From contig NZ_AP024109.1 of assembly GCF_016591715.1 (NCBI RefSeq), positions 496,001 through 560,000 on the forward strand: a DNA stretch of 64,000 nucleotides, read 5' to 3'. Shown piece after piece: positions 26,306 through 35,674 of the stretch. Origin of the DNA: Mesorhizobium sp. J8 (GTDB lineage: Bacteria > Pseudomonadota > Alphaproteobacteria > Rhizobiales > Rhizobiaceae). Position 1 is the first letter of the stretch. Every line of letters begins with the position of its first letter. The translations under genes and the position numbers were made by a program. Below the pieces are notes generated by a model. It was not told where the DNA came from and ran no database searches. It was given only the letters and a program-made list of their open reading frames with translations.

Positions 26306-27805
26306 ATGGCGAAACTTTCTCAGCAGGAACTGGAGCGGCACCTATGGGGTGCGGCGGACATCCTTCGCGGCACCGTCGATGCCGCAGACTACAAGCAGTA
26401 CATTTTCGGCCTGCTGTTTTTTAAGCGGCTCTGCGACGTATGGGACGAAGAGTTCGAGACCCTGTTAGCCGAGACCGGTGACCGCGAGGAGGCTGCCGAT
26501 CCCGACGAGCATCGCTTCCATATTCCTAAGGAACACCGCTGGGACGCCGTGCGGCAGCAATCGACACAGATCGGCCAGCGGCTGAACAATGCGCTGGCTG
26601 CCATCGAAGATGCCAACCTGCGGCTGCGCGGTGTCTTCGGCGACGTGGACTTCGCCAATCAGGATCGTTTCTCGGATGCCCTTTTGGAGAAGCTGCTCGC
26701 GCATTTCGAAAAGCACCGGTTGCGCAACGTAGATGTCCCTGCAGACATGCTGGGCGACGCCTATCTGTATCTCATCAAGATGTTCGCTGAAGGCGCCGGC
26801 AAGAAGGGTGGCGAGTTCTATACGCCTCGCCAGATCGTCCGGCTCATGGTCGAGATCGTTGAACCTCGCCCAGGCATGTCAATCTATGATCCGACCTGCG
26901 GCTCGGGGGGCATGCTGCTGGAAACGGTTCAGTACCTAAAGGATCGGGGCGAGGATGCCCGTAGTCTGTCGCTCTACGGTCAGGAGAAGAACTTCGCGAC
27001 GTGGGGTATCGCTCAGATCAACTTGTTCCTGCATAACGTGGACGACGCCTTCATCGCGAAAGGCGACACTATCCTTTCCCCTAAGCGGTATGATCCAAAA
27101 ACCCGGGAATTCGTGGAGGGCATCGGGGCTTATGACCGGGTGCTGGCCAATCCGCCTTTTTCGGAGAAGGTGTGGGGCTACGAGGTCTGGCAGAACGGCG
27201 ACCCATTCGGGCGCGATGTCTATGGTTGTCCGCCAAAAGGCTACGGCGATCTGGCCTTCGTCCAGCACATGCTCGCCAGCGTGAAGGATAGCGGAATGCT
27301 GGCGGTGGTGGTGCCGCACGGCGTGCTGTTCCGTGGCGGAGCCGAGGGGCGGATCAGGGAAGCCATGCTCGCGGCGGACCTAATCGAGGCGGTCGTAGGT
27401 CTTGCTCCCAATCTGTTCTACGGAGCAGGCATCCCCGCGGCCGTTCTGGTCTGCCGCAAAAACAAGCCTGCTGAGCGCCGCGGCAAGGTGCTGATCGTCA
27501 ATGGCGATGCCACCTTCCAGCCCGGCAAAGCGCAGAACTTCCTGACGGACCGGCATATCCACACTTTGGCTGAAGCTGTTCATGGCTTTATCGACGCCGA
27601 AAAGCTGGCTCGCATCGTACCAGTCGAAGAGATCGCAGCCAACGGTCACACCCTCAACATCAGCCGCTATGTGCAAACCGGCGCGGAGGTCGAAGCCGTC
27701 GATGTTGTGAAGGAGGTCGCCAAACTGCAAGACCTGATTGCCAAGAGAAATGAGGCCGAGGCAGTGATGTTCCTTCACCTCAAGAGGCTTGGCTATGTCG
27801 AATGA
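26306..27805 (+). CDS. hsdM: Type I restriction-modification methyltransferase subunit
   Basis: 499-residue adenine N6-methyltransferase subunit. The N-terminal HsdM helical domain contains ELERHLWGAADILRGTVDAA; FYTPR is at 171-175, the SAM-binding DPTCGSGG at 195-202 and the catalytic NPPF at 282-285. All motifs are intact. The ATG at 26306 follows a G-rich site; a TTG six codons up is less likely. It overlaps hsdS by 11 bases. With HsdS it methylates both strands of a bipartite site and, with HsdR, restricts unmodified DNA. Confidence 0.95.
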   Translation: MAKLSQQELERHLWGAADILRGTVDAADYKQYIFGLLFFKRLCDVWDEEFETLLAETGDREEAADPDEHRFHIPKEHRWDAVRQQSTQIGQRLNNALAAIEDANLRLRGVFGDVDFANQDRFSDALLEKLLAHFEKHRLRNVDVPADMLGDAYLYLIKMFAEGAGKKGGEFYTPRQIVRLMVEIVEPRPGMSIYDPTCGSGGMLLETVQYLKDRGEDARSLSLYGQEKNFATWGIAQINLFLHNVDDAFIAKGDTILSPKRYDPKTREFVEGIGAYDRVLANPPFSEKVWGYEVWQNGDPFGRDVYGCPPKGYGDLAFVQHMLASVKDSGMLAVVVPHGVLFRGGAEGRIREAMLAADLIEAVVGLAPNLFYGAGIPAAVLVCRKNKPAERRGKVLIVNGDATFQPGKAQNFLTDRHIHTLAEAVHGFIDAEKLARIVPVEEIAANGHTLNISRYVQTGAEVEAVDVVKEVAKLQDLIAKRNEAEAVMFLHLKRLGYVE

Positions 27806-29609
27806 GGTGCCGGATGACTGGCGAACCGCGCCCTTTATCGAGCTTGCGGACTATGTGAACGGACGCGCTTTCAAGCCTGAGGATTGGGGCACGAAGGGGC
27901 TTCCAATCATCAGGATCGCGCAGATCACTAACTCTGACGCAGAAACCAACTTCTTCGATGGGGAGGTCGACCGTCGCAACCTCATCGACACCGGCGACCT
28001 GATTTTCTCGTGGTCGGCCACCTTGGCGGTCATGCGCTGGGCCAAGGGACCTGCGGTTCTCAACCAGCATCTCTTCAAGGTAACGCCTGCGAAGGGCATT
28101 GACCGCGATTGGCTCCAGTACAGGTTGGAAGCGTCAATCCCCGAACTTGCGGAGGAAGCGCATGGGACCACCATGAAGCACATTCGCAAGAGCACGCTTT
28201 CATCGAAGTCCACCTTTGTGCCACCTCTCGATGAGCAACGCCGGATTGCTGAGGTGTTGCGGTCGGTGGACGATGCCCTCGCCCGAAACGTGGAAACCGC
28301 GCAACATTTGTGGGCCTTGCGAAGTTTGGCTCTTGCCGAGTTTTTCGTCGCTTCGGATGACGAAGATGCGGAAGAGACCCTAATAGGGCGACTTCGCCCT
28401 GGTTGGCGAGTAACCGCCGCTGTCGACGTCTGCGAAGCGGTGATCGACTGTAAGAACAGAACTCCTCCAATCACTGTCGATGGAGCGGCGGTGGTCCGAA
28501 CCATGAATGTTCGGCGTGGTCGTTTCGTGAGGGCCAATCTCGTTCGCACCGACGCTCAGTCGTTTGAGGAATGGACAAAGCGAGGGAGGCCGCAGGTCGG
28601 GGATATTCTCATTACTCGCGAGGCTCCAATCGGGGAAGTCTGTGCTGTCCCGGCGGACGAACCGGTGTGCTTGGGCCAAAGAATGATGCTTTTTCGTCCA
28701 AGATCACATGAACTCCATTCCGCTTATCTGCTGTACGCCCTGCAGAGCGCGGGAGTGCAGGAGCACTTGCTTCGATTAGCTGGCGGATCGACCGTTGGAC
28801 ATGTCCGGGTCGGTGACATTCGCCAACTGCCTATTCCTTTGCCGGACCTGCAAACCCAGGTCGCCATCGCCGAAGCTATGGCTGACGTGGACCGTGCTAT
28901 CGACCAAACAGTGGATGCTGTCGCGTTAATCCGAGCTCAAAAATCCGCCCTCATGGCTGACTTACTGTCGGGAAAAGTGCGGGTGGCTGCGTCCATTGCT
29001 ACCACGGCCAAGCCGGTTCCACCGGCTTTCAAGCGCGCTGTTTTCGCTGCCGAGATTGTCCAGCAACTGCATAACGACACTCGCTTCGGCTCCGTCAAGC
29101 ACGAGAAAATCGTGCATATTTGCGAACTGCACCTCGGGCTACAGGCAGATATCAATCGTCACGCCTACAAAGAGGCTGCTGGACCCTACGATCCTAAGGC
29201 AAGACGGTCAGTGGAGAGGATTTTCCAGCAGCAGAAATGGTTTAACGTGACCAACGTCGAGGGAAACCGTGTCGTATATGTGCCGCTGGAAAAAATGGGC
29301 GGCCACACGGACTATTTTGCGCGCTATTTTGGAAATAAGCGAAATGCGGTCCAGTGGATCATAGACCTCCTACGTCCCCTCAATACTGAACAATGCGAGA
29401 TAGTGGCGACACTCTATTCCGCCTGGAACGATTTACTTATCGACAAGCAACAGCCCAGTGACAAGGAGATAGTCGCCTCAGTGCTTCAGTGGCACCCTCG
29501 GAAGCAAGAGATATCGGAGGATCGCTGGCTCGCAGCGTTGCCGTGGATGCGCCAGAAAGGGCTAGTTCCCAAAGGCATCGGGGAAAAAACACGGGTGGCT
29601 CTGACATGA
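27795..29609 (+). CDS. hsdS: Type I restriction-modification specificity subunit with extra C-terminal domain
   Basis: 604 residues. The first about 400 are a normal HsdS: first recognition domain to about 135, conserved helix PPLDEQRRIAEVLRSVDDAL, second recognition domain, and the second helix PDLQTQVAIAEAMADVDRAI with SALMADLLSGKVRV. About 200 more residues follow, starting FKRAVFAAEIVQQLHNDTRF and containing VKHEKIVHICELHLGL and AAGPYDPKARRSVERIF. This part loosely recalls Panacea/SocA-type domains, a weak assignment. The overlap with hsdR is ATGA. Two different recognition domains mean an asymmetric bipartite target. Confidence 0.9.
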   Translation: MSNEVPDDWRTAPFIELADYVNGRAFKPEDWGTKGLPIIRIAQITNSDAETNFFDGEVDRRNLIDTGDLIFSWSATLAVMRWAKGPAVLNQHLFKVTPAKGIDRDWLQYRLEASIPELAEEAHGTTMKHIRKSTLSSKSTFVPPLDEQRRIAEVLRSVDDALARNVETAQHLWALRSLALAEFFVASDDEDAEETLIGRLRPGWRVTAAVDVCEAVIDCKNRTPPITVDGAAVVRTMNVRRGRFVRANLVRTDAQSFEEWTKRGRPQVGDILITREAPIGEVCAVPADEPVCLGQRMMLFRPRSHELHSAYLLYALQSAGVQEHLLRLAGGSTVGHVRVGDIRQLPIPLPDLQTQVAIAEAMADVDRAIDQTVDAVALIRAQKSALMADLLSGKVRVAASIATTAKPVPPAFKRAVFAAEIVQQLHNDTRFGSVKHEKIVHICELHLGLQADINRHAYKEAAGPYDPKARRSVERIFQQQKWFNVTNVEGNRVVYVPLEKMGGHTDYFARYFGNKRNAVQWIIDLLRPLNTEQCEIVATLYSAWNDLLIDKQQPSDKEIVASVLQWHPRKQEISEDRWLAALPWMRQKGLVPKGIGEKTRVALT

Positions 29610-32600
29610 GCGAATATCGCCTAGCCGAGAAAGCCACTCTTGATACGCTGGCTGGGATGGGTTGGCAGCCATTGTCCCCGGCCACAGCGTTGGCGATGCG
29701 GCTGGAAGAAAATCGCGTCATCCTTAAGCCCATCCTAGTGGACGCGCTGCGCGAATTGAACGGCATCGGCGCGGCAGATGCCGAGGCAATCTACAACGAG
29801 CTTGCCACGCTGTCCGACAACGAGGAATGGCAGCGAAAGCTGCGCGGGGGCTATTCGCGCCGCCTGACGGGTGAGAACCGCGACAGCACTCTCTCGCTGA
29901 TCGACTTCAAGCAGCCACGTCGTAACCGCTTCCATGTCGTCCGACAGTTTCGTGTCGCAGCCCAGCGCCCACGTGTGCCCGACATCGTGCTGTTCGTGAA
30001 CGGCATTCCCCTGGTGGTGATCGAAGCCAAGTCGCCTCTTAAGACCACGGCCAAGGCTGAGGAAGCCTTCGAGCAGGTCAAGCAATATGAGCGGGACATC
30101 CCCCGGCTGTTCTATCCCAACGCCTTCAATCTAGTCACCGACGGCATGGTGACGTTCTATGGCGCGACCGGAGCCCCCTCGCAGTTTTATGCTCCGTGGC
30201 CCGACGCATGGCCGCGAAAGCGCGAAGAATTTCCGGATGACCTCGCGAAGGACCTGTGGTGCCTGTGCGAACCGTTGCGCCTGCTCGACCTCGTGGCCCA
30301 TTTCATCGTGTTCGAGATCGACCCCGAGACGGGTCACAAGATCAAAAAAATCTGCCGCTATCAGCAGTTCCGCGCGGTCAACAAGGCGGTGGAACGGGTT
30401 GCGGAAGGGCGGCACCGCAAGGGCCTGATCTGGCACACCCAGGGGTCGGGCAAGAGCCTAACGATGGTATTCCAGGCGCTAAAGCTCAAGACCCATTTGA
30501 CGCTCGAGGCGCCGACGCTCGCCAACCCTAACATACTCGTGCTGACCGACCGGATCGACCTCGACGACCAGATCAGCAAGACGTTCGTTGCCTGCGATTT
30601 GCCCAACCCGACGCAGTGCGGATCGGTCGCGGCACTACGCGAGGCGGTAAATCGGGCTGGCAGCGGGCAAATCCTGCTATCTACCATATTCAAGTTTGCA
30701 GGTTCGAAGGACCCAATCCCCAACTCGGCCAACTGGATCGTGCTGGTGGACGAGTGTCACCGCACGCAAGAAAAGGACTTGGGCGCGTTCCTGCAGGCGA
30801 CGTTGCCCGAAGCGCATTTCTACGGCTTCACCGGCACGCCGATCAAATCGACCGACAAGGATACCTACGCTCGGTTCTCGGTGGCGGGCGAGGGCTATCT
30901 CGACAAATACGGCATTGATGACGCGGTGCGCGACGGCGCAACTGTGCCAATCCTCTACGAAGGCCGCAAAGCTGATTGGGCGATCAATGAGGCCGAAATC
31001 GATATTCTATTCGACCGCTGGTTCGTGGACTTGCCCGACGAAAAGCGAGAGGAACTGAAGCGCAAAGGGCTGACCGTAGCTACAATAGCTAAGCATCCGG
31101 AGCGCATCCGGCTGATCGCGATGGACATCTGGGAGCACTTCAAGACTGTCTGCCAGCCAGACGGCTTCAAAGCCCAGATCGTCGCCGTGGATCGCGAGGC
31201 GGTGATCCTCTACCGCTCAGCATTGTCTGCAGTGATTACGGCCGATCTCACGCGTGGTGGCATGGAGGGGGGGCTGGCGCGGATAAAGGCGGACGCCATG
31301 ATCGCCTGCGTCTATTCCAAGAGCCAGGAAGACAACAAGCCGAGTGAGCACCAAAGCGTCACCGCGCTTCGGTCAGAGCTAGAAGCGCAGTATCTCGATG
31401 ATACCGCCGAGAAGGAGGTGAAAAAGCGCTTCAAGGCGCTGGGGCAGCAGCCGAGCTTCCTGATCGTCTGCGACAAGCTGCTGACGGGTTTCGATGCGCC
31501 CATCGAGCATGTGATGTACCTGGACAAGCCGCTGAAGGAGCACAACCTGCTTCAGGCTATTGCTCGGACCAACCGGACCTGCTCGATCAGGTTGCCTAAC
31601 GGTGGTGAAATCGAAAAGCCTAATGGACGCATTGTTGATTATATCGGCGTCACCGCCAACCTCGACGAGGCGCTGAAGTCCTATCGTTCCGAGGATGTCG
31701 CGAACGCGATGCGCGACATCGCCATTTTGCGGAATGATCTCAAGGAAGCGCACGCTCGATACCGCGCGCAGAAACGCGTCATGGGGCTGGACGGCGTGGA
31801 TGAGAAGGCCGCCGCCTATGCTGCTGGCAAGCTAGCCGCTGGCGAGCACGAGGACGACTGGTTCGAGCTTCAACGTCTCACTCGGAACTTCATAAAGGTC
31901 TATGGCGACCTGTCGCCCGACCCCGCCATTCTTGAGTTCACTGCGGAAGTCAAATGGGCCGCGGCATTCCTACGGTTGGCGACACAGGTAATCAGCAAGG
32001 ACGAGAGCCTCGACCATCGGAGCTACTCGGGCAAGATAAGGGATATGCTGGAGCAGCATGTCCATGTCACGGGTCTTTCCACGACAATACGGCTTCGGAG
32101 CATTACCGATCCGAGCTTTGCAGACGACTTCACCACCGACGGCAAGGCTGAACCTGAATTGCAGGAAGCCTTCGTGCGCAAATCAGCCGAGCTTCGCCGC
32201 GTCACGCGTGAACTAGTGGATAAGAACCCCGCACAATATGGCCGGTTCTCGGAACGGGTGATGGAGATCATCCGAAGGTTCGAGGAGGGCCAACTTGCGG
32301 CCGCCGACGGACTGCATGAGTTCGAGGGGCTGACCGGCGACATTGAGGCAGAGCAAGGCGCGCATGCTGAGCTTGGCATGGATGAGAACGCCTTCTCGAT
32401 CCTTCGCATCATCGAAGCCGTCGCGCCAGATGTCGAGCATGCCACCTTGCAGGATGCCGCAATCGCCATTGGTGCGGTCTACGCGGGGGCGGCCGCAATG
32501 CAACCCGCATTTGCTCACATGGAAGCCTATTTGCGTTCGTTGCGCCAACAGGTCCGGCGCATCCTGACCGAGCAAGGTATCGGCGACACTAAGGTGATCC

Positions 32601-32650
32601 GCGAAAAGGTCGAAGAGTTTGCCATCCAAGCCTACGGAGCCTCTTCCTGA
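29606..32650 (+). CDS. hsdR: Type I restriction endonuclease motor/nuclease subunit
   Basis: 1014 residues. The PD-(D/E)xK nuclease is at the N-terminus, with Asp126 in VPDIVLFVNG and Glu140-Ala-Lys142 in VVIEAK. The SF2 translocase follows, with Walker A QGSGKS (279-284) and DECH (382-385), then GFTGTPI and, near residue 660, QAIARTNR. All are intact, so the enzyme looks able to cut. The ATG at 29606 is coupled to the hsdS stop. The last gene of the operon starts on its stop codon. Confidence 0.95.
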   Translation: MSEYRLAEKATLDTLAGMGWQPLSPATALAMRLEENRVILKPILVDALRELNGIGAADAEAIYNELATLSDNEEWQRKLRGGYSRRLTGENRDSTLSLIDFKQPRRNRFHVVRQFRVAAQRPRVPDIVLFVNGIPLVVIEAKSPLKTTAKAEEAFEQVKQYERDIPRLFYPNAFNLVTDGMVTFYGATGAPSQFYAPWPDAWPRKREEFPDDLAKDLWCLCEPLRLLDLVAHFIVFEIDPETGHKIKKICRYQQFRAVNKAVERVAEGRHRKGLIWHTQGSGKSLTMVFQALKLKTHLTLEAPTLANPNILVLTDRIDLDDQISKTFVACDLPNPTQCGSVAALREAVNRAGSGQILLSTIFKFAGSKDPIPNSANWIVLVDECHRTQEKDLGAFLQATLPEAHFYGFTGTPIKSTDKDTYARFSVAGEGYLDKYGIDDAVRDGATVPILYEGRKADWAINEAEIDILFDRWFVDLPDEKREELKRKGLTVATIAKHPERIRLIAMDIWEHFKTVCQPDGFKAQIVAVDREAVILYRSALSAVITADLTRGGMEGGLARIKADAMIACVYSKSQEDNKPSEHQSVTALRSELEAQYLDDTAEKEVKKRFKALGQQPSFLIVCDKLLTGFDAPIEHVMYLDKPLKEHNLLQAIARTNRTCSIRLPNGGEIEKPNGRIVDYIGVTANLDEALKSYRSEDVANAMRDIAILRNDLKEAHARYRAQKRVMGLDGVDEKAAAYAAGKLAAGEHEDDWFELQRLTRNFIKVYGDLSPDPAILEFTAEVKWAAAFLRLATQVISKDESLDHRSYSGKIRDMLEQHVHVTGLSTTIRLRSITDPSFADDFTTDGKAEPELQEAFVRKSAELRRVTRELVDKNPAQYGRFSERVMEIIRRFEEGQLAAADGLHEFEGLTGDIEAEQGAHAELGMDENAFSILRIIEAVAPDVEHATLQDAAIAIGAVYAGAAAMQPAFAHMEAYLRSLRQQVRRILTEQGIGDTKVIREKVEEFAIQAYGASS

Positions 32651-33393
32651 TGCCAACGCTGCAAATAGGAAGGAAGCAAATCCCGTACGAGCTTCGTCGC
32701 TCTGCTGCGGCATCGGAACGCCGCATCACTGTCACGCCAGGCCATGTCGAGGTGCTGGCCCTCACCAGTGACGGCGACCACGACATCGCAAACTTCTTGC
32801 TGCGCAAGCGGCAGTGGGTGTTCAACACGGTTCGCGAGATGGAGCGGATCACTTCTGGCCGGCATGCCGTGCCTCGGTTCATGACGGGTTCGAAGATACT
32901 CTTTCGTGGCCGACGCATGCCCTTGACGGTTCGGCGGACCGATGGCGAACGGATCGAACTTACATTCCGCAACGGCTTCATAGTCGATCTTCCGTCTTGG
33001 GTAGGTGGCGACGCCGACAAACTCGTCGCCAGTGAACTGAAGCTGTGGTTCAAACGGCGCGTTCGGCGAGATGTGAAGGAGATTGCCGCAGAGTACAGCA
33101 GCCGGTTCGGATTTGCACCTCGCTCGATCCGCGTCGCTGATTTCGCAAATGGCTGGGGATCATGCGGCGCTGAGGGCAACATCCTCATCAACTGGCATCT
33201 CGTTTTCGCTCCGAAGAAGGTGCTGGAGTACGTCATCGTCCACGAACTCGCTCATCTCCGGTACCGCTCGCACCGTTCAGAGTTTTGGTCCTATTTGGCG
33301 TCTATCTTACCAGGCTTCGACCAATCTAAGGCTTGGCTCGAAATCAATGAAAGTAGTCTAAACGCCGACTTCCTGAACTGGGCGAAGGTGTAG
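32650..33393 (+). CDS. YgjP/SprT-like zinc metallopeptidase of the type I R-M operon
   Basis: 247 residues. The zincin motif HELAH starts at His198 (YVIVHELAHLRYRSHRSEFW) with a downstream His-containing turn as in the DUF45/YgjP family. The central FANGWGSCGAEGNILINWHL is also typical. It starts on the last base of the hsdR stop (TGATG), so it is part of the R-M operon. This peptidase family often accompanies type I systems; a role in controlling HsdR or clearing DNA-protein complexes has been suggested for such proteins but is not shown by sequence. Confidence 0.88.
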   Translation: MPTLQIGRKQIPYELRRSAAASERRITVTPGHVEVLALTSDGDHDIANFLLRKRQWVFNTVREMERITSGRHAVPRFMTGSKILFRGRRMPLTVRRTDGERIELTFRNGFIVDLPSWVGGDADKLVASELKLWFKRRVRRDVKEIAAEYSSRFGFAPRSIRVADFANGWGSCGAEGNILINWHLVFAPKKVLEYVIVHELAHLRYRSHRSEFWSYLASILPGFDQSKAWLEINESSLNADFLNWAKV

Positions 33394-33816
33394 GTTCGCA
33401 AATACCGGAACGCGGCCTCTCGCGGGCCCAACTTATCGCCCGCTGGCACGTTGAGCCAATCCCGCCAAAGGCCGGCAAAGGCTCGCCAACGGCTACATTT
33501 GGCCAGCATCCAATCCATCAGCCGACCTTGACCAAGGCCGCCCAGAGCGAAATCGCCTCGCCTGTCTGCGAATTTTGGGCGATTGGATCGTTTGACGGCC
33601 GACATTCCGGCGCGCCTGGCTTCCAGCGATCAAGGTGACTATCTAGCGGTAGGTGTGATGCCAGAAAGGGATCCCACCCGACCGGCTTCCGATGGCTCTC
33701 GGTGCGCGAAACCTGCGAGGTCGACAAGACCGATGTGAAGTTAATTTCATTTCTAATTTGATGACGTGCGCTTTTCCCGCCGAACCTGGCCACTCAGCCT
33801 GGCGGTGGCGCAGGCG
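33394..33816. other. Gap without a recognised gene, containing motif copy C
   Basis: 423 bases between the metallopeptidase gene and the convergent GIY-YIG gene. Small open frames are present but have no recognisable content. A GCGGGC/GCCCGC dyad near 33422 may be a weak transcription end; there is no T tract. GTGAAGTTAATTTCAT stands at 33737-33752. Confidence 0.5.
33737..33752 (+). repeat. Dispersed island motif, copy C
   Basis: GTGAAGTTAATTTCAT in a non-coding stretch. It differs from the palindromic copy B by only the last base. Confidence 0.7.
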
Positions 33817-34593
33817 TCAGCAGTTCCAAAACCGGACGGGGTTCTGAACGTGTTTGAGGTTAGGATTGGTCACCCGCTTCCCACGTTCTCCAACATAGAG
33901 CGTCCAGACATCGTTAGGCGCTTCGTCCCCGACGAAGCCGATACGGTGGCTCTCTGAGCCATCGGCATATGGAATATCGGGAAAGTTTTCCGGGGTCGCA
34001 TGCATCCATTCGTGCGGTCGAAATGCGCCAACGACGACGCCCCGAATAACGGCAAGAACGTAGTCCGCCTTCCTCGCCCGAATTTCCGATATCCGCCAGC
34101 AATAGCGGACTTGATTGTAGATGGCCTTTCGGTCTGATCGGTCATCGATCTTGTTGATGTTGATTAGCATGAGCTTATGAGTGGGGTGGGCAGGAAATTC
34201 GGGCAGCGCGTATTTGTCGATGAGCTCCATATGGTTCATAGGGCCGCGATCACTGCTCGCATGACCGCCTTGGATGTTCGTTAGGCCGGGATAAGCGTCA
34301 ATGATAGCGGCCTCGACTTCAAAGACTGCGTGGTCGGGGATCTCATGCCTATGGATCACGTGAACCACCGAGAGGCCGGCATTTTTGATAGCCCGAATGC
34401 GATCCATTTTTGCACCAAGCGTCTGGTCAGTCTCGCCGGCTAAGTCAAGAAGACCCTCTGCATGGTCGAACACGCGGTTGTTTCGACCTTTGCCGACATA
34501 AAAGGTTTCGCCGTTTCGGGGATCGATAAGCCTATAAACGTAGTTGCCGATTTTCTGACAAACTTCTTCTGGAAAACGGTAATGCTCTGTCAT
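33817..34593 (-). CDS. LEM-3-like GIY-YIG endonuclease domain protein
   Basis: 258 residues from the ATG at 34593, which has GGAGGGG in front. GIY-YIG core: YVYRLIDP (residues 18-25), FYVGKGRNNRVFDH (31-44) and the glutamate helix AVFEVEAAIIDAYPGLTNIQ, all in the form seen in LEM-3-like nucleases. The C-terminal half has a beta-rich region (ADYVLAVIRGVVVGAF, then HRIGFVGDEAPNDVW), possibly a PUA/ASCH-like fold. Likely a DNA-cleaving defence or element protein. Its start lies against the remnant at 34605, suggesting it replaced part of an older gene. Confidence 0.78.
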   Translation of the reverse strand: MTEHYRFPEEVCQKIGNYVYRLIDPRNGETFYVGKGRNNRVFDHAEGLLDLAGETDQTLGAKMDRIRAIKNAGLSVVHVIHRHEIPDHAVFEVEAAIIDAYPGLTNIQGGHASSDRGPMNHMELIDKYALPEFPAHPTHKLMLININKIDDRSDRKAIYNQVRYCWRISEIRARKADYVLAVIRGVVVGAFRPHEWMHATPENFPDIPYADGSESHRIGFVGDEAPNDVWTLYVGERGKRVTNPNLKHVQNPVRFWNC

Positions 34594-34604
34594 GGCCCCT
34601 CCAC

Positions 34605-34952
34605 GAGGTTGTATGTGCCAAGGCTTCAGCTGAGGCAATGGGTGGGCGGTGGTACGTGCTCTCCGCGCTGTATGGTTTGGTCGAACCCGAAACGATTATC
34701 GACCCTTATGATCGGACTTTGAAAACGCTGCCGATGGAACAACGTCGTGTATGGGCACAAAAAACGTTCAGCGCGTTGATGCAAGCGGAGCCGGGCATTT
34801 CCAGTGTCATCATTCTCGCCGGTCAGCGTTATCGTGAGTTCCTTGTCCCGAAACTGCTCAACCATGGTATCAAGGTAGACATTCCAATGGCTCACCTTCG
34901 TCAAGGGGAGCAACTCGCTTGGCTCGCGGGAAATCATGGCGCGGCTGGCTGA
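34605..34952 (+). pseudogene. 5'-truncated DUF6884 (YaaA-like) gene
   Basis: The frame reads KASAEAMGGRWYVLSALYGL, then VEPETIIDPYDRTL and a C-terminal VIILAGQRYREFLVPKLLNH. This matches the C-terminal two thirds of DUF6884 proteins, which normally have about 40 more N-terminal residues including a Cys-rich strand. Those are missing, and the upstream DNA belongs to the GIY-YIG gene on the other strand. The first ATG in frame is 34638. The remainder overlaps the start of the next gene by 17 bases, a usual neighbour of DUF6884. Family recognition is from memory. Confidence 0.55.
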
Positions 34953-35674
34953 TATTCGGCAGTTCTACGGTCTTATGGACCGTCCGTTCCGGCTGCAAAG
35001 CGGACCCCGACGGTTGGCAAACCTCGGCCCTTCGATGCCGAGACGCGGTGTCTATTTCTTCTTCGACGAAACCGAGCCCAGGACCGATAGCGGCGATGGT
35101 CCTCGTCTAGTTAGGATCGGCACTCACGCCCTCACAGCAGGCTCCGCGTCGACCTTGCGCCAACGCCTTGCGCAACATCGCGGTAAGCTCAGTGGCGGAG
35201 GAAATCACCGAGGCTCGATCTTTCGGCTTTTAGTCGGTCAGGCCCTAATGGGCCAGCGGTGGCGGACCATCGTGCGCATCATGGGGGATCAAAGGTGACC
35301 TTCCTAAAGCAGCACTTCCTTTGGGGGCAGCGCTCCCCGATCTCGCTGCTTTGGAAGCCCCCGTCAAGGCCGCAATATCGAAGTACTTGTCGCGGCTCTC
35401 GTTCGCTTTTTTGGCGGTAGATGATGAGCCCGGTCCCAATTCGCTGCGGGGCCTCATCGAACGCCATTTAATCGCCCTTCTAAGTAACTTCGGTCGCTCA
35501 GCGCTCGATCCATCGACTGCGAATTGGCTTGGCCGTTCGTCTGATCGTCCATTGGTCGCAACATCTGGCTTGTGGAACCAACGGCACGTGTCTGAGGCAC
35601 ACGAACCTACTTTTTTGACCACGCTGTCAGATCTGATTGACCGGCAAGCACAGCAGTCAGCTTTTGTTTCTTAG
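34936..35674 (+). pseudogene. Frameshifted GIY-YIG nuclease family gene
   Basis: The first frame from the ATG at 34936 encodes a GIY-YIG-like N-terminus (RRGVYFFFDETEPR, LVRIGTHALTAGSASTLRQR, GGGNHRGSIFRLLVGQALM) and stops at 35298. The family sequence continues in another frame from about 35270 (SWGIKGDLPKAALPLGAALP, then LRGLIERHLIALLSNFGRSA and SGLWNQRHV) to 35674. The break lies between about 35240 and 35280. The two halves together give the normal domain order, so this is one broken gene. Confidence 0.65.
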
